Shown here in pieces: positions 1 to 11,900 of a stretch of 64,000 bases of DNA. A program made the translations under genes and the position numbers. This stretch comes from Agelas oroides (taxonomy: Eukaryota > Porifera > Demospongiae > Agelasida > Agelasidae): NCBI GenBank assembly GCA_949130485.1, contig OX422195.1:1783566-1847565 (forward strand), in the 5' to 3' direction. A model generated the notes under the pieces. It worked only from the letters and a program-made list of their open reading frames with translations, had not been told where the DNA came from and ran no database searches. Position 1 is the stretch's first letter. Each line of letters begins with the position of its first letter.

Positions 1-769
1 CATTTCTACTCCAAACTATAATAAACTAGGGGAATGTAGAACATTGTGGGGCGAGTGTGAGCAAGCAATACACTGCTTTAACTTTATATATATCGATTCC
101 TTTTCAGTGAAGTGTCAGATCACAGCACACAGGTAGCGTGGCATGTAGCTGAACAAAGCTCGTCACTCTACTCTCTACAAAAGTGCTTAATAGCTTAGAG
201 AAGATGGTTGCAGAGACTAGCTTGTCATGGGGTGGTACCATTCAATGCAGCTGTTAGTGCAACCTAAGCATCTACTCCGGCTAACTGTAGGCTGAGTCTA
301 AACACAGCCTGACTTGTCATTGCATAGTCCTTACTTGAGGCATCTTAGAGAAATAGCAGATGGGGTTCGCCATCCATCAGCCATGGGTCAAAGGAGGGTC
401 TCTGCCGCTTTCTGCTTTCAGCCTCTCTATACACAACTGTTTAATAGCCCTTATATACATACATACAGTAGATACTCACACTCGAGCCCAGAGAAACAGT
501 GCAGCTTACTTTGTCCAAAGTGATTAATTACATATATAGGAGCATTTCCGTAGCTGTTTCTATGCAAACAGAACATAGATATAGAGTGGGCACTGCCTTT
601 TTCTTTAGCTGGAGATTAGCTTAAAGTCTACCCTAGCACCTCATACAGAAAGGTAGAAAACGTCAACTGCTTAGGGTGAGTATTGGTACCAAGAGAGTAT
701 TTACAGTGTAGTTAGAAAGGCTGTCTGTATTGAACCTGCAGTTATAGTTTTCTTGTTAACTCTTTGCAG
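1..769. other. No gene recognised; sequence upstream of first dispanin exon
   Basis: I see no convincing exon here. The 5' exons of the dispanin gene that begins at 770 should lie in or beyond this stretch, but no open segment with a matching phase-0 donor was found. A GTGAGT at 675-680 has an in-frame stop shortly upstream in the needed phase. Confidence 0.4.
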
Positions 770-3700
770 AATGTTGTGGTGGTGAACCAGCCCTCGGCAC
801 CTCCTCAGACAATCCATGTGGTCCATAATCGTGCCAATAATCACATGGTTCTCACCTTGGTGATGATGGTGCTCTGCTTCCTACATGGCAATCTGCCAGC
901 ATTCATCTGCCTCATCCCCGCCCTCTGCTTTGCAGTGGTCGTAAGTAGTATGTAATAAGAGCCATTAAGATTACAGGGGCTGAATACTGCAAGTGATCAA
1001 AATCTGAAAGCCGAGATGGCCTGGCCATACTGCAAGCAGCCAAAAACTGGAGTCTGGGAAGGCCTGGGAACAAGGCTTCCTTGCTTTACTAAGTAAATCT
1101 TCAGCAAAGCAAATTGTGGAGAGCTACGTCAGCTATCTTTCCTGCCTTTCCTATTACATATTCACTTGCTTGCTTGCTTGCATAATATAGCAATTGGGTT
1201 ACTTCAACCATACATCTCAGTTGTGTGCCAAAAGCATGCGTGACACATCAGAAAGTTCAAGTGTAGTTGAGAAGTCTCACAGAAGACCTGTAAATCAGCT
1301 TGGAAGAGGTTTGGTATAGTGCATCTGCCCCCTAAATCTAGGTTGCTTTGGTGGCATAGCACAGATGCAAGGAATGCATCTGATTATCTGAAGAGGAAGC
1401 TCTTCAGCAGACGTTCAAGAAAATGTATTTGGTAGCATTTCTTGCAGGATAACGTGTCAACTGCTATGGACCTAATATGCTTGAAGGATGCAAACAGCTG
1501 GCCCTCAACATACTGCAAGTATGCATACTGCAAACCATGAAAACTGGAATGTGGGAAGGCTTGGGAATGAGGCTTCTGATTGCCCTAATATGACAATATA
1601 TAGCCTCATTCCCAGGCTCCCCCCACACCAGAATCGTAAAGGTGGGAAGAGCCTGGTATCTTTTCTCACGTGAGCATGATGTAATCGGAAAAGGGCCAAA
1701 ATTTTCAGAATAAAAAAGGCAACATTTTCACCCATGATCAGTGCTTGGTGTGTATAGTATTCACCCCTCGCTAGCTGGATATGTGTAGCCAGTTGGTCAG
1801 TACCTTTGTCCTTTTTGCTGTTGTGAGCCCCTGGGTACGCCCATGTGCAATTAAACACTTTTCTACCACCGTTCTACCTTTGGCATCACTCATGTGAGAA
1901 AAGATACCAGGCTCTCCCTGCGTTTGTAATTGCCATGTTCACATTCCGGAGTGGTGGAGCCTGGGAATGAGGATAGACACTATACAGTTTATTGGTAGAA
2001 TTGTCTATGTAATTAACAGCCTGCACTGCAAAAACACTTGGGTTACTTCAACCACACTTTTAGGTTGTCTCAGTGTGACCAAGGAATGCTACCAAATAGG
2101 TTTTCTTGAACTTGAGTTCATTGAGGAGCTTCTTCTTTAGTTACATTAGCTAGTCTCCTTTTTTCAGAAGACCTATTTGGCTACATTCCTCAGTGGCATT
2201 TCTACCGCAACCAAGGAACGTTCTAGGGGCAGATGTATAAGATCAAAATAACAACAAACCTCATCAGAAATGCTGATTTATAGGCTTTCTGAAAGGAGAT
2301 ACTAATTTAACAAAAGAGGGAAGCTTCTCAACTACACCATGGTTCAAATTGTAAGCAGTCCTTGAACTTTATGTGCCACACACACAAAAGGAATGCAACT
2401 GAGGTGACCAAAATATGGTTGAAGTAACCTAAACCTTTTACAGTGTGGAGACAGCAACTAGCCTGAGAGACTGCCCGCACTAAGTATCAGTAGCATTGCT
2501 ATTTGAGATATGCATGGAACTGACAAAACAAGATGGCTGCTGAATCAATAACCCTCCACCCAGAGGTGGTCGGACATTGCGTGCTCCCATACATAAGGGA
2601 TCAAATCTTGGAGCTGGCCAAAGATATAGCTTGCTGGTAGCTGTGTTATAACATACAGAAGCTGATCCCAGCCTGATCCCCGAACAAAACTCAACAGGAT
2701 AGCAGAAAACGCCAGTTTAGAGTACTTACTTCGCTCAGGAATGTAATTGAATGCACACTTAATTACATTCCTGAGCCAATTAAGCACTCTAAACTGGTAT
2801 TTTCTGCTATCCTGTTGAGTTTTGCTCGGGATCAGGCTGGGATCAGCTTCTATATGTTTATAACAAAACTACCAGCAAGCTATCTTTGGCCAGCTCCAAG
2901 ATTTGATTTTTTGTGTCCTACCTCCTCTGCCCTCCACCTATGCTGCAATATTATGCCAGAAATGCAATAGCAAAGTGTAAATCATAAGAACCATATAGCT
3001 GTTGGGCTTTGCTGACCCGTGAAGGTCAGGCAACCCACTGTTATGACTTTCTTTATATCAACATAACCACATTAAATCTAGTTATATAGCCCATTCCAGT
3101 TGTTCAGTTTACATGGGCAGGTTTTGCATCCTATCCCTGTGTGGTCTTGTTTACACCTCAAGACACGTGCAGAATTTATATATATTATAAGCAGGCCCGT
3201 AGCCAGGATTTCCAGAAGGGGGGTTACATGGATGTCCGAAGTGTATGTACGCATGCATAGCATGTAAGACTAGGGGGATCTGGGGGCATGCCCCCCCAGG
3301 AAATTTTTAGATGCTCTGAGATTGCTTCTGAGGCCATTTTGGGACAGAAGCAGAGCCGTAGTATATACGTAGCTCACTGAGTAAGCTGTCTATAATATAC
3401 CGTACGTTTCTATGCGTTTTCAGAAAGATGGTATGACTCTAGGCTGTTCAGTTGCGGCGCTTAATTGTTGGCGGTGACTCACAAGAAGGACAACTGCATG
3501 GTGAACTCTCGAGCGCCTGAAATAGCGATTTATCTACACACGTATTTATGCGTGTCCTTTCAGCGTAAAGGACTTATGCACTATGAACAAACGGAGTACA
3601 TAGCTGCAACCAAGTTTGCTTGGATAGTGGTGTTCAATGGAAGCGAGGCTAGTGAACCACTTACAAATGGTAGGGCTAGGCGGTGTATAAAATCTTTGGA

Positions 3701-4559
3701 TGCCAAAAGGGGGGTTCGAGCGAACCCCCTCGAACCCCCCCTGCCTACAGGCCTGATAAGTAACAAGCCAGAAGAAGATAATGGACATCCAATCTGATTA
3801 CATGCCATGATGCAAACAAGCACGGAGAATGGTGCTAGACAGCAAAAGCTCCCCTTACCTCCAGTATAAGTTACATAAGCTGTTAACCCTTAAAACAAGT
3901 GTACTCGTCATGCAACTTTGGCTGCCTCCATTTTGAAGATAGGTTTTGCAAGGGAGTGGGACAGCATAGTCACAAAGTCCTGTGAACATGGTGGCTGTCT
4001 TGACTGCCTATAGAAAGGCCTTGGTTGGCACTGGCTTGGCCATTTAGTACAAATGGGCGTAGAAACCGGTCCTCTTCCCTCCCCTTGCTTGGGCAACATT
4101 TCTAGTACTGTAGGTAGTTTTCGGTCAGGAGGAGTGTTCGCTGGTTAGAGAGGTGAATAATGGGTTAAGTTTCTGTTATAAATATCTGGAGTCCTTATGC
4201 CTGTCAGTTATGTCACTTGGTACATCCTGAGGTGTGATTTAGAGTTGGTACTGTGCATATAAGGAAGACCTGTTGATGACGTGTATAAGTATTCTACACT
4301 GAGTAACATATTCTGAGAATCAACAGAGTATACCTGTTGCCTCCTGCAGGCTTCTGATCACAATAATGCTGGAGACTATGAGAGGGCCAGGAAGTTTGGC
4401 AATGCTGCTCTCGGCTGCAACCTCTGTGTGTTCATCTACTATCTTCTGCTGATACTTGCTGGTGTTGCGCTGGTCATTGTCTACTTCACTGTGGGGTTTG
4501 CCTGGCTGACTGCTATCTCAGGGGATATTATAAATCCCACTGCTGAAACTCATTTGTAA
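770..4559 (+). CDS. Dispanin/CD225-like two-pass membrane protein, 3' exons only
   Basis: Two coding exons are visible, 770-940 (57 codons) and 4350-4559 (69 codons plus TAA). They are joined in phase 0 by a canonical intron with a GTAAGT donor at 941 and an acceptor ending CTCCTGCAG at 4349. The first exon encodes a short polar lead and a hydrophobic segment ending in CLIPALCFAVV. The second opens with a polar stretch containing DYERARKFGNAA, followed by a second transmembrane segment. This TM1-loop-TM2 plan, with the phase-0 intron in the loop, matches the complete dispanin gene at 15620-17817. CD225 proteins (IFITM/PRRT/SYNDIG-type) sit in cell membranes; the role of this one is unknown. 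The start codon and N-terminal exons were not found. The 3.4-kb intron is filled with repeats. Confidence 0.75.
1188..1447. repeat. Partial copy of the CACTGCAAAAA-ended repeat
   Basis: This stretch shares blocks with the full repeats at 2024-2445 and 31596-32002, including GGGTTACTTCAACCA near 1196 and a TTTGGTAGCATTTCTTG-like stretch near 1428. Ends are degraded. It lies in the intron of the first dispanin gene. Confidence 0.5.
1601..1975. mobile_element. MITE, TAGCCTCATTCCCAGG ends, 9-bp target duplication
   Basis: A 375-bp non-coding element with inverted ends TAGCCTCATTCCCAGGCT and ...CCTGGGAATGAGGATA. It has an internal second inverted block (GAGCCTGGTATCTTTTCTCAC and its complement). 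It is flanked by GACAATATA (1592-1600) and GACACTATA (1976-1984), a 9-bp duplication with one mismatch. The 9-bp length is typical of the Mutator (MULE) superfamily. Other copies are at 27792-28168, 30788-31386 and 55849-55901. Confidence 0.8.
2024..2445. repeat. Dispersed inverted-ended repeat, copy 1
   Basis: About 420 bp starting CACTGCAAAAACACTTGGGT and ending in the approximate complement (ATGGTTGAAGTAACC...TTTTACAGTG). A second copy lies in opposite orientation at 31596-32002. No coding capacity is visible, so it is probably a non-autonomous DNA transposon. Confidence 0.65.
2600..2907. repeat. Long imperfect palindrome
   Basis: Two arms of roughly 130-150 bp face each other, from ATCAAATCTTGGAGCTGGCC on the left to its complement ending at 2907. 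They meet near 2755 around AATTACATTCCTGAGC. It could form a long hairpin. No target duplication was identified. Confidence 0.75.
3192..3755. mobile_element. hAT-like non-autonomous element
   Basis: The left end is CAGGCCCGTAGCCAGG and the right end is CCTGCCTACAGGCCTG. ATAAG is duplicated at 3187-3191 and 3756-3760. The CAGG..CGTAGC-type end is common in hAT elements. An internal block GGGGGCATGCCCCCCCAGG also occurs in the related element at 56061-56539. No transposase is present. Confidence 0.55.
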
Positions 4560-5280
4560 CTTCACTGATACTTGGGAACATGTACCAGCACTAATCTTTT
4601 TCACTAAACCAGTTTTGACTAATATAGACAAAACTTGGTCAGTAAGAATAGCAGTTATCCTCATAATTATGTGAACATGTGTATTACCTACCACATCGCT
4701 GTATGTTTGTCATGTGAATAGTACACCCTGACCCTCTACATAGAGCATTAATTGTGTCAAATAAAATCGAAGTTTTAAATTTGACGCCAGTGTAATCATA
4801 CATGATGTTTGCATGGCACGTGTCATGGAGTGATTGGGAGGATGTGTTCCCTTTGTTGTTGATGTGTCTGCTTGTTTGTCAAGTAATACTAAACGGTAGT
4901 TGTAGGTAACACTATACAGCTCACAGGACACTCATCCAGAGGTAGTGACAAAACAGCAGAAAAATTAGCAGAAAAACAACATTGTGAATTTGTGAGGAAG
5001 TCCATGTGTCTGGAAAGGAAATTGCACATCAACCTCTGGCCTTCCATGAGTCTCGCAATTTGATTGATTGACTGATTATGTTTTGGGACATAGAGTTAAT
5101 CAATCATCTGGTTATAGTTTATCAAAACAATGTGCATTGAAACTAAACGGCTAGTCATGTGATATCATTATAATAATTTACAGTCAGGCAAGCAAGTTCT
5201 GAAGAAGCCAAGTACTGGCAAGTAGACTGAGCTATGATGATAGTCTGAATTAACCTCCAACTCAAAGGTATTTGTCTAGC
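4560..5280. other. Intergenic, no gene seen
   Basis: This AT-rich stretch lies between the first dispanin gene and a tandem repeat. It presumably includes the 3' UTR of the dispanin gene; an AATAAA-like ATAAAA at about 4760 is the only candidate polyadenylation signal noted. Confidence 0.4.
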
Positions 5281-5849
5281 TATGTAGGTTAGACTGAACT
5301 ACAGTCACTCCCAACTCCTAAAGGTGTGGGCTGTGGTCACTCCCACTTCTTAGCTAAAGGTGTCTGCATGTCTATGTAGGTTAGACTGAACTATGGTCAC
5401 TCCTAAAGGTGTCTGCGTGTCTATGTAGGTTAGACTGAACTATGGTCACTCCTAAAGGTGTCTGCATGTCTATGTAGGTTAGACTGAACTATGGTCACTC
5501 CTAAAGGTGTCTGCATGTCTATGTAGGTTAGACTGAACTATGGTCACTCCTAAAGGTGTCTGCATGTCTATGTAGGTTAGACTGAGCTACAGTCACTCCA
5601 AACTCCTAAAGGTGTCTGCATGTCTATGTAGGTTAGACTGAGCTACAGTCACTCCAAACTCCTAAAGGTGTCTGCATGTCTGTGTAGGTTAGACTGAGCT
5701 ACGGTCACTCCAAACTCCTAAAGGTGTCTGCATGTCTATGTAGGTTAGACTGAGCTACAGTCACTCCAAACTCCTAAAGGTGTCTGCATGTCTATGTAGG
5801 TTAGACTGAGCTACAGTCACTCCAAACTCCTAAAGGTGTCTTCATGTCT
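5281..5849. repeat. Minisatellite, 49/56-bp units
   Basis: About ten head-to-tail units of TATGTAGGTTAGACTGAACT...TCACTCCTAAAGGTGTCTGC. Four early units are 49 bp. Later units carry an extra CAAACTC-like insertion, making them about 56 bp, and read GAGCTACAG instead of GAACTATGG. The first unit is longer and divergent. The array ends about 110 bp before the exon of the next gene. Confidence 0.9.
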
Positions 5850-5962
5850 AACTATGTATGCTATATATGCTGTCTATGCTCCGATGGAGTCAGATAGATG
5901 TGAACCGTATCTTGTACAAGCTCTTCAGTTTGTTTCAACCCCTCTCCAAACAGATTCAGGAA

Positions 5963-8900
5963 ATGTCATTGCCACACAGTATAAGATGTAGCGCAGATAC
6001 ACCACTGGTTCAGTCAGTGGCTCTCAGTGAGTCACAAATTGCACATGGTTGTGATCAACAGGTGAGTCATAACTATTGAGATCCATGAGAATTCTTGAGG
6101 GTTCACTACCACACCCCAAACAAAGTAGATTCTTTTGAGCTATTAAGTCATAACATAATAGGACTGTCGGTTTGTGTAACTTCATCAGTGCAGTAATGGT
6201 GACCTTCTATACATGTGTAACTCTGTGAACTATTGAACTATTATTTAACCTTATGAAAATGTAATTTTATGATTTTGTTGTGATGTCATGCCTGGATTGC
6301 GCATGCGTGAATAATTCCTTGATAAGTATTTGGCCTGTCACGAAAAAAATGGACCCCCCTGAAATAGTTCCCCCCGGTCCAAATACTTCGAAGTATTTGG
6401 ACCCCCCGGTCCAATTACTTCAGAGTGGTGCTGAAGTATTTGGACCCCCTCTGAAATAACTGGACCCCCCATGGGGTCCAACTACTTCGAAGTATTTGGA
6501 CTCCCGGTCCAAATACTTCGAAGTAGTACCGAAGTATTTGGACCCCCATGTGCTCTAAGCAGTAATTCCAGAATTTTGCTGTATTTGGACCTGCTGAAAG
6601 TTTGAAAGTTTCTGGCATGACACTACAATGATACTACAATTAATTTGGCACTGCAATGTAAATCATCCACACGCACGCAAAAAAAAATTAACTAACAATG
6701 TATAAACAACTGTTACAATAGAGTCAAGTACAGTTGAACACATGCATTCACATATGAGGTATGGTATACAGGTAGTACACTCTCTGCTTCCTGGTGTTCG
6801 TCTTCTTCACAATCTCTCGCTGTTTACCGTCTCTTTCCTCGCCTCGATCTATTGTCTCGCAAACCAGACCCACTTTAGCGAAAGGGAAGGTCTGGTGAAC
6901 TGCACATACCGTGAAGCCGTGTCCAGCTCACCAGACTCTTCCCTTTTATGCGAAAGTGGGTCTGGCTTGCGAGACTTGTCTCGATCCTCGGTACTCTGGT
7001 AGCGATCTCTCTCCTTCCGTTGTCTTCAGTCTTCCAATTCGCATTTTGTGACTCTACCTACCTTTGTATTGTCCTGTATTCTCACCTTAGATTGACAGAC
7101 TCGCACAGTCGTCCCAGAAAGTCAGCAAACTGATCAACCAACGCGTTGCGCGCGTGCTTCTTAGGGGGGGTCCAAATACTTCAAAGGGGGTCCAAATGCT
7201 ACCGTAATATTTTGACCGGGGGTCCAATTACTACGGGGGTCCAAATACTACGTGACAGGCCCACAAAGTCAACAGTGGAGGTCCCGCCGAGACCTGTGTG
7301 AATCATCGGTCTTGGAACATAGTCTGAAGTGAGAACGGAGGAAAAGTGTAGGTAGACTACCTCTTGCTAGGCTAGAGCTAGAAAGAAGTGAACTCTACGC
7401 TGCTAGCGACAGAGCAGGTTCATGAAGTAGTCGTACGTTGTGGTACCTACTCTTGAGAAAACGGTACGAGGAAACGGGGTGATCGTCGAAGACGGTACGT
7501 GAAAAGCAAGTCTTTGTCGATTTCGTATGCAGAAGCTGCCCTAAGGAGCTAGAAAGCTATGGCTACGCTGGACCACGAGGTAGAGGTCGAAGTTCGGCCC
7601 GAGGAAGCTGCACGTGTACGTCACGATGTGGGCGGGGGCCTGGGATCAGGACGACCCTTACCACTTAATTCGAAAAGACTGACCGGAGTACTGTTGAAGC
7701 AGTTGGCGAGGGGATTAGAGATTCCTTCCACGTCTTCCGGTGATGAACTACGAACGCTGATAGAAGGAAAGCTTGGAGACTTGGGTCATGATCCTAAGAA
7801 CACCCAAGTGGTGCTGCAAGAAGCTGAAACTGGTGTGAACATCAGTTTGCAAGATGCTGATGGGATTTTCTTGACGGTGAAACCCATAGTGGCTGACCTA
7901 GGAAAACATGATGACCCCCCTGGTGAAACTGTTGATGGTACCGGTGATGACACTGAAGCAGTTGATGAACTGAGGGCAGCCCTCCGTGAGGCAAAAGAAC
8001 AGCAAGCAGTAAGAGATCTGGAGATTGCTAGACTGCAAGAACAGCTAGAGAAAGAAAAGGAGAGATACAAGAAGCTGTGGAGTTTGAATTGCGCGCAGTT
8101 GGTAGAATTTGACGGCACCATATCAACCAAGGATGAGGAGATAGAACAGTTGAAGTCCCGACTTCACAGTGCCAGTGATGAGTCGTCATTGCCAAGAGGG
8201 TCTCCTCTAAGAACACCCTCGGAAGGTGAGACAGAGGATATTTTACCCACCCATCGGAGAGGAAGAGCCCCTCCTGTGGAAATGTTTAGTGGAGAAGATA
8301 GTGAAAACACTCTTGATGATTGGCTACCTGCTTTGGTGCGAGCAGCAGAATGGAACGGATGGACCAAACCTGAATTATTAATCCAGCTAGCGGGACACCT
8401 GAAAGGCCGTGCCCGTCAAGAATGGAGTCTTTTGCCAGAGAGTGAGAAGAGCGAGTACGAGAAGGGGGTGCGAGCTCTACGGGCGAGACTGGATCCGGGT
8501 AGCAAAGCGTTAGCTGCCCAAGATTTCCGACATGCAGCACAGGATGAGAATGAGAAAGTCAGTGATTTCATTCGTCGCATTGAAAAGACGTTTCGTCGGG
8601 CATATGGACACGATACGATGCTTTCGGAAACTAGAGATGCACTGCTCTACGCTCAGCTTCAGGAAGGCCTGAAGTATGATCTCATGAAAGCTCCAGCTGT
8701 TTCAGGTGCCCTCCACTATCAGGCACTCTGTGTAGCTGCTAAAAGCGAAGAGAGAAGGCTTGACGAACTTCAGAAGAGAAAGCACTATCAGTCACCTCAA
8801 CTGCGAGGAACAAAGAAGGCAACTAACCAGCCTCAAGTTTCTACTGCTGGTGGCCAACTCAAGCAGGGACAGAGCCACAACAGGAGTACTGGACCCAGTC

Positions 8901-11900
8901 AGTCCAAACAAGGACAGAGTGCTGGCAGCAGTACTGACTCAAGGCCGAGGAAGTGCTGGAATTGTGAGGAAACCGGACACATGGCGTTCAATTGCCCCAA
9001 ACCGAAGAAAGAGAGCACTGGCAGATCAAACCACAGACCAGTCACCACCAAGATGGTGAGTAGTACTGAGATTGAGATTTCGAAGGAGATACTGGACGAC
9101 CCACTACAATACTTGCTGTCTGACTCAGATGATTCGAGCGATGTAAGACAAGTACGAATCCAGGATCAGGGGAGTAAACCCCAAAAAGCTGAAGTGGTTG
9201 TGGGAGGAGTTCCCATGTCAGGAGTAATTGACACCGCAGCTGATGTTACCATAATGGGAGGTGAGATGTTCAAGAAGGTTGCAGCTGTTGCAAAGCTCCG
9301 TAAGAAAGATTTCAAGCCTGCGGACAAGACCCCTTACAACTATGACAAGAAGCCTTTCCGACTTGATGGGAAGCTGGAATTGGATGTTTCATTTCAGGAC
9401 CGCACCATGACGACGGACATCTATGTCAAGATGGATGCCTCGGAACCACTACTGCTATCCGAAGGAGTGTGCCGTCAGTTGGGAATAGTCACTTACCACC
9501 CAGAAGTCGATGTGTCACAACCTCCAGCTCAAGAAGTTGGCGCCACAGTTAGTGTACCGACTGTGAAAGTACGGCTTGTCCAGAGTGTGAAGTTACCGCC
9601 GAAGCCAGACCAGAGCATCATTGCTGATGTGAGCTGGGAACGAGAAGGCTTAAAGGGCCCACTGCTTTTGGAAGCTGACCCGTCGCTCCAGTTGAGCTGC
9701 AATGTCCATGTGGCAGATATCTTTCTATCAGATGCAGATGCTGGGAAGGGTACAGCCAAGGTTGTGCTGACCAATTACCTAGGATTCACTCAGAAGCTGG
9801 AGAGGGGTGAGGAGATAGGGAGAGTTCTACCAGTTGATTTGGTGGAGCCTGAGAGAAGAAGCGAAGGAGTTGTGTCTCGAGTGGTGACAGATGAGCAGAA
9901 TACTCCAAGTGTGGAAGAGGAGGTGGTGAAACAAAGAAGAGAGAAGCTGCGTGAAGCACTGAAACCGGAGCTGGATGGAACCCCAGGAGAAGAGCCGCTG
10001 AGTGGCTTGCTGGAAGAATATCACGAAGTTTTCAGCCTGGGCAAAGGAGATCGCGGAGAAACAGATCTGATCGAACTACACATAGACACAGGAGACGCCG
10101 CACCACGGAAGTACCCAGTGCGCCGAGTTCCCTTTGCAGTGAGGGATGAGATAGCCCGCAACTTACAAGAGATGCAAGATGCCAGTGTGATCCAACCTTC
10201 GAACAGCCCTTGGGCTAGTCCCGTGGTTTTAGTCCGAAAGAAGGACGGGACACTGCGCTTCTGCGTAGATTACCGTGGCTTGAATTCGGTGACGAAACTG
10301 GACCAATTTCCTCTCCCTCGCATCGATGATCTTCTAGATCAACTCGGGAAATCACGTTATTTCACAACGTTGGACTTAGCGTCAGGATACTGGCAGATTC
10401 GAGTTGACAAGCCTTCCAGAGAGAAAACGGCATTCATCACCCATCATGGTTTATTTGAATTTTGTGTCATGCCGTTCGGACTCACTAACGCCCCTGCAGT
10501 ATTTCAACGGTTGATGCAGAAAGTCCTGAGTGATTTGAAGACGGATGATGGAAGAGATTTTGCTGAAGTTTATATTGATGACGTCTTGATCTTCTCCGAG
10601 ACACTGGAGGAACATCTTCAGCATATCCGTCTCGTCTTGGAGCGACTTAAGAAAGCTGGTCTAAAGCTCAAGCCGGCCAAGTGTCACTTCCTGAGAGAAA
10701 GTGTTGAGTATCTGGGTCATCTGATTACCCCTCAAGGTTTGAAACCAAATCCAACACAAGTGAAAGCTGCCGTTGAGTTCCCTGTGCCTGAGTCCGTGAC
10801 AAATGTGCGCCAATTTCTCGGCCTGACGTCGTACTATCGACGTTTCATCGCCCAGTTTGCCAAAGTTGCTGCCCCGTTACATGCCCTGACACGGAAGGAT
10901 GCTGTATTCAGGTGGTCAACAGAATGCCAACAAGCCTTTGAAGCTTTAAAATCTGCGATTACCCGATCACCTGTGTTGGCGTATCCCAACTTTGATGTGG
11001 ATTTCATCTTGGAGACTGATGCCTCTGTCAAGGGCCTGGGAGCCGTGCTATCCCAGTACCAGAGTGATGGTGTTTTGCATCCAGTGGCCTTTGCAAGTCG
11101 TTCATTGTCACCTGCGGAGAGAAATTATGGTGTAACAGACCTCGAAACACTTGCTGTTGTCTGGGCCATGCAGCATTACCGAGCTTATCTCTATGGACAC
11201 AAAGTGACGGTCATCACGGACCATTCAGCAGTTAGGACAGTACTAGGAGCCCCTAGTTCAAATGGCAAACACGCTCGATGGTGGCTGAAAGTGTTTGGCA
11301 GTGGTGTAAAAGACGTGCAGATTGTGTATAGACCTGGAAGAGACAATGATAGAGCTGATGCTTTGTCACGAAACCCTGTCACTACTCAACAAGACAACCA
11401 CCTAGAAGTGGGAGCACAAGTTGCGCAAGTTACTAGTGCCAGTGAGGAAGATGTCAGTCACTTGTTGCAAGAGGAGCCGGAAGTCAATGTTGTTGCAAGC
11501 AACTTCCACTTGGAGCAGAAGAAGGATCCCGAGCTAAAAACCCTCTTAGCCTGTCTTGAGCATGGTGAGCTACCCACTGATAGCAAGGAAGCTCAGAAAG
11601 TTACAGCACAAGCTCTGCATTTTGCAGTAGTCAATGGTTTGCTCTATTTTGTGGATCAGAAAGCTGGAAATCGAAAGCGTGTGGTGGTTCCAGCACACCT
11701 GAGAGAAACTATCCTCAAGGAGAGTCATGGAGGAGTGTATGCTGGACACTTCTCTGGTGGAAAGCTATACGGCACAATTTGTCGTAACTGGTGGTGGCCT
11801 ACAGTTTACAGAGATGTCATGGAATTCTGCAAAAACTGCCCTGACTGTGCGGTGGTCTCTGGAACAGGAAGAAAGCATGTGCCTCCGCTCCATCCGATCT

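Larger units (their letters stand above)
6216..7274 (+). repeat. 5' LTR of gypsy element, split by an insertion
   Basis: The LTR occupies 6216-6335 and 7262-7274 (133 bp in total, TGTAAC...TCAACA). It is interrupted by a foldback element at 6336-7257 plus its GGCC duplication. The two parts match the 3' LTR (13174-13306) with no difference that I can see. An NRF-1-like palindrome GCGCATGCG lies near 6299. Confidence 0.9.

Noticed and set aside
1505..1858. 117-codon minus-strand frame
   Set aside because: It overlaps the MITE at 1601-1975 and its inverted ends.
5281..5849. CRISPR-like regular spacing
   Set aside because: The units are contiguous tandem repeats without unique spacers, in an animal genome.
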